In this document: positions 1 to 8,908 of the stretch, piece by piece | Layout: every line of letters starts with the position of its first letter | Numbering within the stretch: position 1 is the stretch's first letter | Assembly (NCBI GenBank): GCA_009885795.1 | Contig: VFKA01000003.1 | Coordinates: 62,001-126,000 of the forward strand | DNA from: Rhodospirillales bacterium | Lineage (GTDB): Bacteria > Pseudomonadota > Alphaproteobacteria > Dongiales > Dongiaceae | Reading direction: 5' to 3' | DNA length: 64,000 bases | Notes under the pieces: model-generated | What the model saw: the letters and a program-made list of their open reading frames with translations, nothing else | Databases searched by the model: none | What the model was told of the DNA's origin: nothing | Position numbers and translations under genes: made by a program

Positions 1-1140
1 CTTCTTGTAATAGGCGTCGTAGTAGCCGGCCGAGAGGACGTAGGTGCCGATGAGGATGCGCCGCTTCACCTCGGCGCCGAAGCCCGCCGCGCGCGTGCGC
101 TCGTAGAGCTCGTCCAGCGATTGACCCGGCACGCGCAGGCCGAACCGCACGCCATCGTAGCGGGCGAGGTTCGAGGACGCCTCCGCCGGCGCGATGATGT
201 AATAGGTGGGGAGCGCGTATTTGGTATGCGGGAGCGAAATCTCGCGCGCCTCGGCGCCGGCCTCGACGAGCCAGGCGACCCCTTCGCGCCAGAGCCGGTC
301 GATCTCCGCCGGAAGGCCGGGGACGCGATACTCCTTGGGCACGCCGATTTTGAGGCCGCGCACGCCGGCATCGAGCCCGGCGCGGTAATCCGGCACGGGC
401 AGGTCGGCCGAGGTCGAATCCTTGGGGTCGTGGCCGGCCATCGCCGTCAGCATGAGGGCCGCGTCCTCGACGATGCGCGTCATCGGGCCGGCCTGGTCGA
501 GCGAGGAGGCGAAGGCGACGATGCCCCAGCGCGAACAGCGGCCATAGGTCGGCTTCAATCCGACGAGGCCGCAGAACGAGGCCGGCTGGCGGATGGAGCC
601 GCCGGTATCGGTGCCGGTGGCGCCCATGGCCGCGCGCGCCGCCACGGCCGCCGCCGAGCCGCCCGACGAGCCGCCGGGAACGAGCTTGCGGTTGTCGCCC
701 TTGCGGTGCCACGGATTCTCGACGGGCCCATGATAGCTGGTGAGGTTGGACGAGCCCATGGCGAACTCGTCGAGATTGGTCTTGCCCAGCATCGCCGCGC
801 CGGCACGCCACAGATTGGCGGTGACGGTGGATTCGTATGGCGGTTTGAAGCCGTCGAGGATGTGGGAGCCGGCCGTCGTCGGCACGCCCTCGGTGCAGAA
901 CAGATCCTTGACCGCTATGGGAATTCCGTCCAGGAGACCGGCCCGGCCGGCGCGCCGGCGGGCATCCGAGGCCGCCGCCTGGGTTAACGCTTTTTCCGGT
1001 GTCTCGGTGATGAAGGCGTTCAACGGCCGCGTCAGCTCCATGGCGCGGATATGGGCCTCTGTCAGCTCGACCGACGTGAAGTCGCCCTTGTCGAGACCGG
1101 CGAGCGCGCCGGCGATGGTAAGCTCGTTGAGCGCCGTCAT
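1..1140 (-). CDS. gatA: GatA, amidase subunit of Asp/Glu-tRNA amidotransferase (partial)
   Basis: This is the amidase subunit of GatCAB, which converts misacylated Asp-tRNA(Asn) and/or Glu-tRNA(Gln) to the amidated form in the cytoplasm. The 380 codons present carry the amidase signature: Lys78 (AVKDLF), the Ser-rich loop [11 protein letters not shown] at about 155-165 and the nucleophile Ser182 in TGGSIRQPA. The ATG at 1140 directly abuts the TAG of gatC, so the two genes are co-transcribed. The frame is still open at base 1, so the C-terminal quarter lies outside the window (family length about 485-495). gatB would be expected further left. Confidence 0.97.
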   Translation of the reverse strand, partial: MTALNELTIAGALAGLDKGDFTSVELTEAHIRAMELTRPLNAFITETPEKALTQAAASDARRRAGRAGLLDGIPIAVKDLFCTEGVPTTAGSHILDGFKPPYESTVTANLWRAGAAMLGKTNLDEFAMGSSNLTSYHGPVENPWHRKGDNRKLVPGGSSGGSAAAVAARAAMGATGTDTGGSIRQPASFCGLVGLKPTYGRCSRWGIVAFASSLDQAGPMTRIVEDAALMLTAMAGHDPKDSTSADLPVPDYRAGLDAGVRGLKIGVPKEYRVPGLPAEIDRLWREGVAWLVEAGAEAREISLPHTKYALPTYYIIAPAEASSNLARYDGVRFGLRVPGQSLDELYERTRAAGFGAEVKRRILIGTYVLSAGYYDAYYKK

Positions 1141-1428
1141 CTACTCGACGACTTTCGGCACGACGAAAAATCCGTGCGCGGTTTCCGGCGCGTTGGCGAG
1201 AATCTTCTCCGCGTGGCCGCCATCGGTGACCGCATCGGGCCGGCGCGGCAGGCCAAGACCGGTGACGCTCGCCATCGGCTCGATGCCGGCAGTGTCGACC
1301 TCGTTCAGCTGTTCGATCCAATGCAGGATGCCGTCGAGCTGGCGGGCGAGCGTCGCCAGTTCCGCGTCGGCGACCGCGATCCGCGCGAGTGTCGCGATGC
1401 GAGCGACATCGGATTTATCGAGGGACAT
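1141..1428 (-). CDS. gatC: GatC subunit of Asp/Glu-tRNA amidotransferase
   Basis: GatC is the small subunit that stabilises the GatA-GatB complex of tRNA-dependent amidation. The 95-residue product has the usual family length. It shows the typical N-terminal pattern (VARIATLARIAV, residues 8-19), then a central MASVTGLGLPRRPDAVTDGG stretch that wraps around GatA, and ends in FFVVPKVVE, the standard C-terminus. It is the first gene of the gatC-gatA operon, with no gap to gatA. Upstream lies a REP-like repeat rather than another gene. Confidence 0.96.
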   Translation of the reverse strand: MSLDKSDVARIATLARIAVADAELATLARQLDGILHWIEQLNEVDTAGIEPMASVTGLGLPRRPDAVTDGGHAEKILANAPETAHGFFVVPKVVE

Positions 1429-1460
1429 GAGTGTGAAATGCCTCGGAGCGCGTTACGCCA

Positions 1461-1539
1461 CGTCCTTCGACAGGCTCAGGACGAGGTTGAATCTTTGCAA
1501 AAGCTTATCCTCACACTGAGCTTGTCGAAGTGGGAGGAT
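1461..1539. repeat. REP-like inverted repeat, family A copy 1
   Basis: A left arm containing CTTCGACAGGCTCAGGACGA and a right arm containing ACTGAGCTTGTCGAAG are separated by about 30 bp. Two more copies occur at 23551-23606 and 29610-29690. The sequence resembles a dispersed intergenic palindrome common in alphaproteobacterial genomes. It fills most of the gap between gatC and the antitoxin. Confidence 0.85.
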
Positions 1540-1584
1540 GAGCGGCGCGGACGCTACCACCGGGCGCGGGGCGTCGCAACGGTC

Positions 1585-1626
1585 TCACCCCGCGAATTGT
1601 CGCGTCGTGCGGATCGCTCGGGTCAC
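1585..1626 (-). pseudogene. Stub of a RelE/YafQ-type toxin gene
   Basis: A GTG overlaps the antitoxin stop as GTGA, the usual antitoxin-toxin junction. The frame reads VTRAIRTTRQFAG and then hits TGA after 13 codons. The pattern, a basic segment followed by QF, resembles the N-terminus of RelE/YafQ toxins, but the match is too short to prove homology. Everything after it up to the REP-like repeat shows no continuing toxin frame. I read it as a toxin gene lost by deletion, leaving the antitoxin orphaned. Confidence 0.4.
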
Positions 1627-1880
1627 CATCGCGCCGAACGGAGCGCGGCAACGTCCGACCATTCGGTCAGATCGGCGCCTTTGAGCGCATCGCTCATGGC
1701 CTTGCGGATCTTGGCATTGGGGATGCGCACGGCGAAGGGCAGGCCGCCATGGAGCGTGACTTGCCGATAGAACAGCCGAACGGCCTCGGTCGGCGTGAGC
1801 CCGACCCGGCGCAATACTGTTTCGGCGCTTTTCTTGAGCCGCGGCTCGACGCGAGCGCGGATCATGGCGGTCTTCGGCAT
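1623..1880 (-). CDS. RelB/DinJ-family antitoxin (orphan)
   Basis: The 85-residue product fits the RelB/DinJ antitoxin family: an N-terminal ribbon-helix-helix-like segment (MIRARVEPRLKKSAETVL, residues 6-23), the family phrase GLTPTEAVRLFYRQV (27-41), and a variable acidic C-terminus that would normally wrap the toxin. It would bind its own promoter and neutralise a RelE/YafQ-type RNase. A good Shine-Dalgarno (GAGGAG, 8 nt spacing) precedes the ATG. Only a 13-codon remnant of the partner toxin follows, so it may now be a solitary regulator or anti-addiction module. Family assignment is firm; function without toxin is not. Confidence 0.85.
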   Translation of the reverse strand: MPKTAMIRARVEPRLKKSAETVLRRVGLTPTEAVRLFYRQVTLHGGLPFAVRIPNAKIRKAMSDALKGADLTEWSDVAALRSARW

Positions 1881-2010
1881 AGCGGGTCTCCTCGCGTCAA
1901 TCGTATGGCACGATTGGGGAACAATGGCAAGACGGGAGCGACCTCATCCCGCTCGGAAGTCGTTCCGGCGCGAAGCAAGAACCTGGTCCGGAAACGCATG
2001 ATCCTTGCGC

Positions 2011-2078
2011 CACCCTCACCCGCGCGCTGGCGCGCGCGACCTCTCCCGCTTGCGGGAGAGGGCCGGGGTGAGGGTACT
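2011..2078. repeat. REP-like palindrome, family C copy 1
   Basis: The palindrome CTCTCCCGCTTGCGGGAGAG is flanked by CACCCTCACCC on the left and GGGGTGAGGGT on the right. It abuts the stop codon of the last transporter gene (2078) and could act as a 3' stem-loop. A related copy lies at 62107-62217. Confidence 0.8.
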
Positions 2079-3079
2079 TACGCCGGTACGACAGATGGAG
2101 AGCCGGCGAAATGGCACTCGGCTTCGTGGGTCGCGGAAACACGCACGCGCGGCGGGGCGACCCGGCGGCAGATGTCCTCGGCCCTCGGACAGCGGGTGTG
2201 GAACCGGCAGCCGGCGGGAATGGCGTAGGGGCTGGGCACGTCGCCTTGGAGCATGGCCTGGCGGCGGCGCTTCACCGGCTCGAGGCGGGGGACCGCGCCG
2301 AGCAGTCCTTGGGTGTAGGGATGGCGGGCGTTGCCGAAGATCTCATCGGTCGTGCCGGTCTCGACGATGCGGCCGAGATACATGACCGCGATGCGCCGCG
2401 ACATGTGGCGCACCACCGACATTTCATGGGCGATGAACAACATGGTGAGCCCGAGCTCGCCACGCAGGTCGTTGAGCAGGTTGAGGACCTGCGCCTGGAT
2501 CGACACGTCGAGCGCCGCCACCGGCTCGTCCAGCACCAGCATCGACGGGCGCACGGCGAGCGCGCGGGCAAGGCCGACGCGCTGGCGCTGACCGCCGCTC
2601 AATGAGCGCGGGTAGCGGCCGGCCATCTCGCTCCCGAGGCCGACCAGGGACAGGAGCCGCGCCGTCTCGGCGCCGATGTCGCCCTCCGGCACGATGCGGT
2701 GGAAGCGCAGGACCTCGGCGATGGCGGCGGAAACGGTAAAGCGCGGATTGAGGGAGGAATGCGGGTTCTGGAACACCATCTGCAGGCGCCGGCGAAGCCC
2801 GCGCAAGCCTTCCGCATCGGCGCGGGCGATGTCCCGGCCCTCGAACAGCACGCGGCCCGCGCTCGGGCGGACGAGGCGCAGGATCGCGCGGCCCAAGGTC
2901 GTCTTGCCGCTGCCGCTTTCGCCGACGAGGCCCAAGGTCTCGTGACGATCGATCGTGAGATCGACGCCGTCGATGACGCGCGCGACGGGCCGCGGGCGCC
3001 CGCCAAGCCAATCGACGAGCCGGCGCCGGCCGGGGAACTCCACCACCAGATTCTCGACCTTTAGCAGGGGCTCGGTCAC
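2078..3079 (-). CDS. Peptide-type ABC transporter ATP-binding protein (DppF/OppF-like)
   Basis: This is one of two ATPases that power a peptide/opine/nickel-type importer at the inner membrane. The 333-residue product has Walker A GESGSGKTTLGR, the signature LSGGQRQR, Walker B LVLDEPVAALDV and an oligopeptide-transporter C-terminal extension with paired cysteines (CRFHTRC, then C four residues later). The start is the GTG at 3079, overlapping the upstream ATPase stop as GTGA, which shows translational coupling. It is the last gene of a five-gene leftward operon. The solute cannot be told from the ATPase. Confidence 0.93.
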   Translation of the reverse strand: MTEPLLKVENLVVEFPGRRRLVDWLGGRPRPVARVIDGVDLTIDRHETLGLVGESGSGKTTLGRAILRLVRPSAGRVLFEGRDIARADAEGLRGLRRRLQMVFQNPHSSLNPRFTVSAAIAEVLRFHRIVPEGDIGAETARLLSLVGLGSEMAGRYPRSLSGGQRQRVGLARALAVRPSMLVLDEPVAALDVSIQAQVLNLLNDLRGELGLTMLFIAHEMSVVRHMSRRIAVMYLGRIVETGTTDEIFGNARHPYTQGLLGAVPRLEPVKRRRQAMLQGDVPSPYAIPAGCRFHTRCPRAEDICRRVAPPRVRVSATHEAECHFAGSPSVVPA

Positions 3080-4059
3080 AGCAGAGCCCCCACGCGTTCG
3101 GGGTGAAGACAGGCGCTCCAATGACCGGGCGCGATTTCGACGGGTGCCACCGGCGTCGTGGCGCAATCCGGCGAGGCAACGGCGCAGCGCGGCTGGAACG
3201 GGCAGCCGGGGCCGAGATCGGCGAGGCTGGGCGGCTGGCCCGGGATCGGGCGCAGCCGGCCGGCGCCGCCTTCGATGCGCGGGATCGACTGCATCAGCCC
3301 CACGGTGTAGGGGTGGCGCGGTTCTCGGAATATCGTCCTGGTGTCGGCCAGTTCGACGATGCGCCCGGCGTACATGACGGCGACGCGGTCGCTGGTCTCC
3401 GCCACCACCGCCATGTCGTGCGACACCAGCACCAGCGCCATGCCGCTGGCGGCCTGGAGATCCAAGAGCAGGGCCAGGATCTGATCCTGGATGGTGACGT
3501 CGAGCGCGGTGGTGGGCTCGTCGGCCAGAATCAGTTTCGGGCCGCCGGCCAGCGCCATGGCGATGACCGCGCGCTGCACCATGCCGCCCGACCATTGGTG
3601 CGGATATTCATCGACCCTCAACTCGGGGCTGGGAATGCCGACGCGGCGCAACAGTTCGACCGCGCGCTTGCGTGCCTCGCGGCGCCCGATACGGCCATGA
3701 ACGCGCAAGCCTTCCGTGATCTGGTCGCCGATGGGCCAGACCGGATTAAGCGCCGTCGCCGGGTTCTGCGAGATCATGGCGAGCGCGGTGCCGCGCAGTT
3801 GGCGCAGCCGCGCTTCGGGCGCATCGAGCAGGTCCTCGCCGTCGAACATAACGCGCCCGCCCTTGATCTCGGCCGGCGGCGTGGGCAGGAGCCGCAGGAT
3901 CGTGCGGCAGAGGACCGACTTGCCGCTGCCGCTTTCGCCGACGATTCCGAGAGTCTCCCCGGCCTGGACGGTCAGAAAGACATGGTTGAGCGCCACGATC
4001 CGACCGCCCCTCGTCCGGAACTCGACGACGAGGTCCTCGATGGCGAGGAGCGGCGCCAC
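3076..4059 (-). CDS. Peptide-type ABC transporter ATP-binding protein (DppD/OppD-like)
   Basis: This is the second ATPase of the importer. The 327-residue product shows Walker [13 protein letters not shown], a WSGGMVQR signature (diverged from LSGGQ, as is common in OppD/DppD) and Walker [14 protein letters not shown], with the C-terminal cysteine-containing extension CPFQPRC. The frame is open much further upstream into the permease gene, but homology begins at about 4059. A GTG there lies 5 nt after the permease stop; the ribosome-binding site is weak, so coupling is likely. It heterodimerises with the product of the following gene. Confidence 0.92.
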   Translation of the reverse strand: MAPLLAIEDLVVEFRTRGGRIVALNHVFLTVQAGETLGIVGESGSGKSVLCRTILRLLPTPPAEIKGGRVMFDGEDLLDAPEARLRQLRGTALAMISQNPATALNPVWPIGDQITEGLRVHGRIGRREARKRAVELLRRVGIPSPELRVDEYPHQWSGGMVQRAVIAMALAGGPKLILADEPTTALDVTIQDQILALLLDLQAASGMALVLVSHDMAVVAETSDRVAVMYAGRIVELADTRTIFREPRHPYTVGLMQSIPRIEGGAGRLRPIPGQPPSLADLGPGCPFQPRCAVASPDCATTPVAPVEIAPGHWSACLHPERVGALL

Positions 4060-4064
4060 CGCCG

Positions 4065-4928
4065 CTACAACAGCGCGTGCCGGCGCTCGCCCAGGCGCTG
4101 GGCGAGGCCGTCGCCGACGAGGCTGAGCGCCGAGCCGGTGACGACGATGGCAAGTCCGGGAAGGGTGCAGATCCACCAGGCGTCGAAGATAAAGTCGCGG
4201 CCTTCCGCCACCATGGTGCCCCATTCCGGTTCCGGCGGCGCTATGCCGAGGCCGAGGAAACTCAACCCCGAGACGAGCAGGATGGTGAGTACGAAATCGG
4301 TCATGGAGAACACGATCGAGGAATTGGCGATGTTGGGCAGCACGTGGCGAAAGACGATGCGCCACGGCCCGAAGCCGAGCGTGCGCGCGGCCAGAACGTA
4401 ATCCTTGCCGCGCTCCACCAGCATCTCGGCCCGCGCGAGGCGCGCATACATGGTCCAGGCGGTGAGGAAGACCGCGATGTAGATGTTGTGCACGCCGGGG
4501 CCGAGGATCGCGACGATGACGATGATCAGCACCAGGAACGGAAAGGCCACGGTCACGTCGAGAATGCGCATCAGCACGGCGTCGAACCAGCCGCCGAAAT
4601 AGCCGGCCAGCGCACCGAGCACGATGCCATAGATGAGCGGCACATAGGTCATGAAGAAGCCCATCGGCAGGTCGATGCGAATGCCGTAAAGCACGCGCGT
4701 CAGCACGTCGCGGCCGAAATTGTCGGTGCCGAAGGGATGCCGGGCGCTCGGCGGCTGCAAGGCGTTGACGAGATCCTGCGTCAGCGGGTCGTAGGGGGTG
4801 AGCCAGGGTGCGGCAAGTCCCGCCAACACGATCAGCGCCAGCATGGCGGCGCCGATCTTGAGAGCACCCGGCCAGCGCGCGAGCTCGGCGGCCGCGCGTC
4901 CCGCGGGCGAGGCGGCGGCAACGCTCAT
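4065..4928 (-). CDS. Peptide-type ABC transporter permease (DppC/OppC-like)
   Basis: This inner-membrane permease has 287 residues and about six hydrophobic segments, beginning with a helix near residues 22-40 (KIGAAMLALIVLAGLAAPWL). The coupling-loop (EAA-type) motif is visible as DYVLAARTLGFGPWRIVFRH. A conserved PFGTDNFGRDVLTRVLYG segment after the first helix is typical of DppC/OppC. The ATG at 4928 overlaps the stop of the upstream permease as ATGA. It pairs with that permease to form the channel. Confidence 0.94.
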   Translation of the reverse strand: MSVAAASPAGRAAAELARWPGALKIGAAMLALIVLAGLAAPWLTPYDPLTQDLVNALQPPSARHPFGTDNFGRDVLTRVLYGIRIDLPMGFFMTYVPLIYGIVLGALAGYFGGWFDAVLMRILDVTVAFPFLVLIIVIVAILGPGVHNIYIAVFLTAWTMYARLARAEMLVERGKDYVLAARTLGFGPWRIVFRHVLPNIANSSIVFSMTDFVLTILLVSGLSFLGLGIAPPEPEWGTMVAEGRDFIFDAWWICTLPGLAIVVTGSALSLVGDGLAQRLGERRHALL

Positions 4929-5866
4929 GATGTCAAGACCCGCCGGTCGATCAGCATGTAGCTGAGATCGGCCAGCAGATTGACGACGATGACCAGCACG
5001 GCGAAGACCAGCGACAGGCCCTGGATCACCGGATAGTCGCGATAGCCGACCGCGCGCACCAGCAGCGAGCCCAGGCCCGGATAGGAAAACAGGTATTCGA
5101 CCACGACGGCGCCGCTCAGCAGCCAGCCGATGTTGACGGCGAGAACGGTGACGACCGGGATGAGCGCGTTCCTGAGTACGTGCTTCACCAGGATGCGCCA
5201 CTCGCCCAGACCCTTGGCGCGCGCGACCTCGATGTAATCGGCGGTCAAGACATCGAGCATGGAGGCGCGCAGCGACTGGATGAGAATGGGCGCGAGGAAG
5301 AGCGCGATGGTCGCCGACGGAAGCACGGCGTGCCACAGGCGGTCGATGAAATCCTTGCCGAAGCCGGAGATCGGGAACCAGTCGAGATAGATGCCGAAGA
5401 ACAACATGAGCAGGATGCCGACCCAGAACGGCGGCATGGCGAAGCCGACGATGCCGACGAGACGGATGGCATGATCGGCGGCCCGGTCGACGCGCCGGGC
5501 GGCGAGCAAGGACAGCGGCAGCGCGATCACGATGGCCAGGATCGAACTGAACACCAGCAGGAACACGGTCGGCCCCAACTTCTCGCCGACGATGCCGGAG
5601 ACCGGGGCGTTCTGAATGATGGAGGTGCCGAGATCGCCCAGAGCGGCGTTGCCGATGAACCGTCCATATTGGATCAGCAGCGGACGGTCGAGACCGAGTT
5701 TCGCATGCGCCGCGGCCAGCGTCTCCGGCGTGGCCCGGCCGTGCATCATGATCTGGATCGGATCGCCGGGGACCAAATGGATGGCGAGAAACGCGATCAG
5801 GCTGACGCCGATGATGACGGGCACCATCTGCGCCAGCCGGCCGAGGATGTAATCCAGTAGAAGCAT
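4925..5866 (-). CDS. Peptide-type ABC transporter permease (DppB/OppB-like)
   Basis: This is the first permease of the importer, 313 residues, with an N-terminal helix (QMVPVIIGVSLIAFLAIHLV) followed by the DppB hallmark PGDPIQIMM and five further membrane segments. The coupling loop is DYIEVARAKGLGEWRILVKH. I chose the ATG at 5866 over a GTG at 5878, because a GGAGG lies 12 nt before the ATG but immediately against the GTG. It is 58 bp downstream of the binding-protein gene. Confidence 0.93.
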   Translation of the reverse strand: MLLLDYILGRLAQMVPVIIGVSLIAFLAIHLVPGDPIQIMMHGRATPETLAAAHAKLGLDRPLLIQYGRFIGNAALGDLGTSIIQNAPVSGIVGEKLGPTVFLLVFSSILAIVIALPLSLLAARRVDRAADHAIRLVGIVGFAMPPFWVGILLMLFFGIYLDWFPISGFGKDFIDRLWHAVLPSATIALFLAPILIQSLRASMLDVLTADYIEVARAKGLGEWRILVKHVLRNALIPVVTVLAVNIGWLLSGAVVVEYLFSYPGLGSLLVRAVGYRDYPVIQGLSLVFAVLVIVVNLLADLSYMLIDRRVLTS

Positions 5867-5924
5867 GGCGCGCGACACCCTCCGCCCGGCTCAAGCCGGA
5901 CGGAGGGAACGGCAGTTCGAAAGA

Positions 5925-7466
5925 CTACTTGTCGACCCAGACCTTCTGCAGCCACCACCAGCCATTGGCGAGCTGCTTCCAGCCTTTAACATGATCGTGC
6001 AAGCCATTGACAACAGGCGCGAAATTCAGGGGCACGCTGTACCCGTCATTGTACACGATCTCCTGAATCTTGGCGTAGATCTCGCCGCGCTTGGCCGGAT
6101 CCAAGGAACTGCGGGCATCGCTCAGGAGCTGGGCCACTTCCTTGTTGTCGTACCAGGAGAAGAAGGCCTGGGCGCCGCCGTTGAAGTCGGCCTGGATAGT
6201 GGCGAGCTCGTCGGTGTCGTTGATGTCGCTGGTGATATAGCTGACATAGGCCCCATGCTCGCCCTTGGTGGTCATGGTCCAGGCGGTGCCGACGTCGAAT
6301 TCCACGATCTCGCTCTTCAAGCCGGCCTTGCCCCAGCCTTCCTGAAGGATCGTGGCGACCTGGCGGAACGGCGCGTTGCCGGTGTCCACCATGATCTGGA
6401 TCGGCGTGCCGTCATAACCCGCCTCGGCGACCAACGCCTTCGCCTTCTCGATGTCATAGGGGATCAGGGGCACGGCATCGGAGTGGAAGTTCACCTTCGG
6501 CATGTAGGAGTTCGGCACCTCGCCATAGCCGAAATAGACCGCCTTCAGGATCGCCTCGCGGTCCGCGGCGTAGTTGAGGGCGAGACGGATGTTCTTGTTG
6601 TCGAGCGGCTTCTTCGTATGATTCAGATAGACGTAATCGAGGCGGAAGATCGGTGTCGATTCGAGGACGAGGCCCTCTTCGTTCTCGAGCGACTTCGCCT
6701 GATTGAAGGCGACCGTCGAGATCACGTCGTAATCGCCGTTGCGCAGGCCAAGCACGCGGGCGTTGCTCTCCGGCACATAGCGTAGCTCGACGGTTTCGAG
6801 ATAGGGCAACGCCTTGCCGTCGGCGCCAATGTCCCAGTAATGAGGATTGGCCTTCAGCACCACGGTCGAGCCGCGTTCGAATTTCTCGACCGCGAACGGA
6901 CCCGCGCACATCGGCGCGGTGCCGAATTTCTCCTTGTCGGCTTCGTGAGTCTTCTTGTGAATGATCGACGAAGCGTAGACGGACAAGGCCGACAGCAGCG
7001 GCGCATAGGGCGCGCTTAGCTCGACCTTGACGTGCTTGCCGTCGGGAGCGGTGATCGCCTTCACCGGCTTCAGGATGAAACCGAGATAGGTGTCCGGCTT
7101 GGCGAGCGCGGTCAGCGTGTAGACGACGTCCTCCACCGTCACCGGATCGCCGTTGCTGAACTTCGCGTCGCGAAGCTGGAAGGTGTAGGTGAGACCGTCC
7201 GCCGACACTTCCCAGGATTCGGCCAGGCCGGGACGCAAGCCCAGGCCGGTATCGTCGGCCTCGATCAGGGCGTCGCAGACCTGCTCGATGGCGTAGATCG
7301 AGCCGTTGTCGCCGGGAATGAGCGGGTCGAAGGTGAGCGGTTCGTCGGGGCGCGCCAAAATGAGCGTGCCGCCGCGCTTGATATCCTCGGCCGTGGCCGT
7401 TCCGGCGGCCAGCAGTCCCAGCGCCAGCGCCGCGCCGGCTAGGATTCGTGGGCTTATCGGTGACAT
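5925..7466 (-). CDS. Periplasmic solute-binding protein, SBP_bac_5 family (DppA/OppA-like)
   Basis: This is the periplasmic receptor that delivers solute to the permeases. The 513-residue product begins with a clear Sec signal peptide (ILAGAALALGLLAAGTATAE, cleavage near residue 23). It continues with family features such as RGGTLILARPDEPLTFDP and the SWEVSADGLTYTFQLRDAKF segment (typical: W.vs.DgltytF.LR). A strong ribosome-binding site (GGGAGG) sits 8 nt before the ATG at 7466. First gene of the operon. The specificity (di/oligopeptide, opine or other) cannot be decided from sequence alone. Confidence 0.94.
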   Translation of the reverse strand: MSPISPRILAGAALALGLLAAGTATAEDIKRGGTLILARPDEPLTFDPLIPGDNGSIYAIEQVCDALIEADDTGLGLRPGLAESWEVSADGLTYTFQLRDAKFSNGDPVTVEDVVYTLTALAKPDTYLGFILKPVKAITAPDGKHVKVELSAPYAPLLSALSVYASSIIHKKTHEADKEKFGTAPMCAGPFAVEKFERGSTVVLKANPHYWDIGADGKALPYLETVELRYVPESNARVLGLRNGDYDVISTVAFNQAKSLENEEGLVLESTPIFRLDYVYLNHTKKPLDNKNIRLALNYAADREAILKAVYFGYGEVPNSYMPKVNFHSDAVPLIPYDIEKAKALVAEAGYDGTPIQIMVDTGNAPFRQVATILQEGWGKAGLKSEIVEFDVGTAWTMTTKGEHGAYVSYITSDINDTDELATIQADFNGGAQAFFSWYDNKEVAQLLSDARSSLDPAKRGEIYAKIQEIVYNDGYSVPLNFAPVVNGLHDHVKGWKQLANGWWWLQKVWVDK

Positions 7467-7539
7467 GGTCCGGTTCCTCCCTGTTGATCGGTGTATGGCG
7501 GGGTATTGAAGCGACAGCCGGGCAGGCTGGCAAGTCTTC

Positions 7540-8178
7540 TCAGCGGAAGGCGAACCAGAGGGCGTAAAGGCCAAAGCCGATGACCAGCGTGCCGGCGACC
7601 CGGTTCAGCCATCGCATCGAGGTCACGTCGATATGGCGGCGCACCAGGCCAACGCCGCTGCTGAGCGTCAGCCACCAGGCCGCCGAGCCGAGAAAGACCC
7701 CGATGACCAGAACGGCGAGCGGCCCATAGCCGCCCTGCGAAGCGGCGAACTCGCCATCGGGGCTGACGACGCCAAGCCCGGTGAAGATGGCGACGAACGA
7801 CAGGATCGTCATCGGGTTGGCCAGCGTCAGCGCGAAGGTCGAGGTGAAGTCATGCGCCAGGCCCGAGATATCGACGCTTCCGGGTGTCGCCGGGTCGGGC
7901 GGCCGGGCGCGCCATTCGCCGACGCCGACGTAGAGGAGAAAGAGGCCGCCGGCGAGACTCAAGCCTCGAACATGGTCGATGAGAAATTCGCTGACGAGAG
8001 TTAGGCCGAAGGCAGCGACCGCGCCGTAGAGGGCGTCGGCGCAAGCCGCCCCGAGCCCGCTGATGAAGCCGTGCAGATGGCCGCCCGCGAGCGTGCGGCG
8101 GATGCAAAGCAAGCCGATCGGCCCCACCGGGGCGGCGATGGCGAAGCCAATCACCAAGCCTTTGAAGAACAGTTCCAA
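7540..8178 (-). CDS. LysE-family amino acid exporter
   Basis: This is an inner-membrane exporter of the LysE/RhtB superfamily, 212 residues, with about six hydrophobic segments. It has the family N-terminus (GLVIGFAIAAPVGPIGLLCI; the APVGP motif is diagnostic) and the second-half motif LTLANPMTILSFVAIFTGLG (NP-T). The best start is a TTG at 8178 preceded by GAGGGG at 7 nt; a longer reading would add non-homologous sequence derived from a repeat. Substrate unknown. It is a separate unit 73 bp downstream of the binding-protein start. Confidence 0.9.
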   Translation of the reverse strand: MELFFKGLVIGFAIAAPVGPIGLLCIRRTLAGGHLHGFISGLGAACADALYGAVAAFGLTLVSEFLIDHVRGLSLAGGLFLLYVGVGEWRARPPDPATPGSVDISGLAHDFTSTFALTLANPMTILSFVAIFTGLGVVSPDGEFAASQGGYGPLAVLVIGVFLGSAAWWLTLSSGVGLVRRHIDVTSMRWLNRVAGTLVIGFGLYALWFAFR

Positions 8179-8262
8179 ATCGTTTCCCCTCGCCGCCTGC
8201 TGTCCCGCCCCTGAAATTCGTACGTCGATGCAACCAGACAAATGACTCCCCTGCAAACCCTT

Positions 8263-8340
8263 TGTCATCGCCGGGCCTCGACCCGGCGATCCATGGCGCA
8301 ACGGCATGATGGATGCCCGCGTCGAGCGCGGGCATGACAA
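8263..8340. repeat. REP-like double palindrome, family B copy 1
   Basis: Two imperfect palindromes in tandem, TCGCCGGGCCTCGACCCGGC and GCCCGCGTCGAGCGCGGGC, are framed by TGTCATC and GCATGACA. This is the widespread repeat that reads PGLDPGIH when translated. It lies in the divergent gap between the LysE gene and ruvX. Further copies are at 11493-11571 and 48762-48793. Confidence 0.85.
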
Positions 8341-8392
8341 GAGTGGGAGCAATGATCCAATATGAAACGTTAATCTCCTTCCGAGGATCCCG

Positions 8393-8902
8393 ATGCCGGT
8401 GGTCGAACTCGATGCCCTGAGGAAAGCGATCGGCCCGCGCCGGCGCCTGATCGGCCTCGACGTTGGGACGCGCACGATCGGCGTCGCGATATCCGATGAC
8501 GGCCTCGCCATCGCCTCGCCGGTCGAGACCATAAGGCGCGGCAAGTTCGCGGCCGACGCCAATCACCTCGCCCGGCTGGTCGCGGAGCGGGACGCGGCCG
8601 GCTTCGTCGTCGGCCTGCCGGTGAACATGGACGGCAGCGAAGGCCCGCGTTGCCAGTCGGTCCGGCAGTTTGCGCGCAATTTGCTGGGGCGCCTCGATCT
8701 GCCGCTCGCCTTCTGGGACGAGCGGCTGTCGACCGCGGCGGTGACGCGGGCGCTCATCGAGGCCGATGTCAGCCGGCGGCGGCGGAGCGAGGTCGTGGAC
8801 AAGATGGCCGCCTCCTACATTCTCCAAGGCGCACTGGACTTCCTTGACCGCGGCAAGGCGAATGACGAGGATCGCGGTCCCGACGATCCCTCGCGCTCAT
8901 AG
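8393..8902 (+). CDS. ruvX: RuvX (YqgF), putative Holliday junction resolvase
   Basis: YqgF/RuvX is an RNase H-fold nuclease implicated in Holliday-junction resolution and pre-16S rRNA end processing. The 169-residue product has the catalytic Asp23 in [18 protein letters not shown], the central [14 protein letters not shown] strand-loop, [13 protein letters not shown] and the C-terminal acidic [14 protein letters not shown]. The residues expected for activity are all present. It is followed after only 6 nt by the CoA-transferase gene. A family B repeat and then the leftward LysE gene are upstream. Confidence 0.95.
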   Translation: MPVVELDALRKAIGPRRRLIGLDVGTRTIGVAISDDGLAIASPVETIRRGKFAADANHLARLVAERDAAGFVVGLPVNMDGSEGPRCQSVRQFARNLLGRLDLPLAFWDERLSTAAVTRALIEADVSRRRRSEVVDKMAASYILQGALDFLDRGKANDEDRGPDDPSRS

Positions 8903-8908
8903 GTTCCC

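Noticed and set aside
3076-4365. A longer start for the DppD-like ATPase, giving 429 residues
   Set aside because: The extra N-terminal part is antisense-free but overlaps the permease gene in another frame, has no homology, and would make the protein about 100 residues longer than the family.
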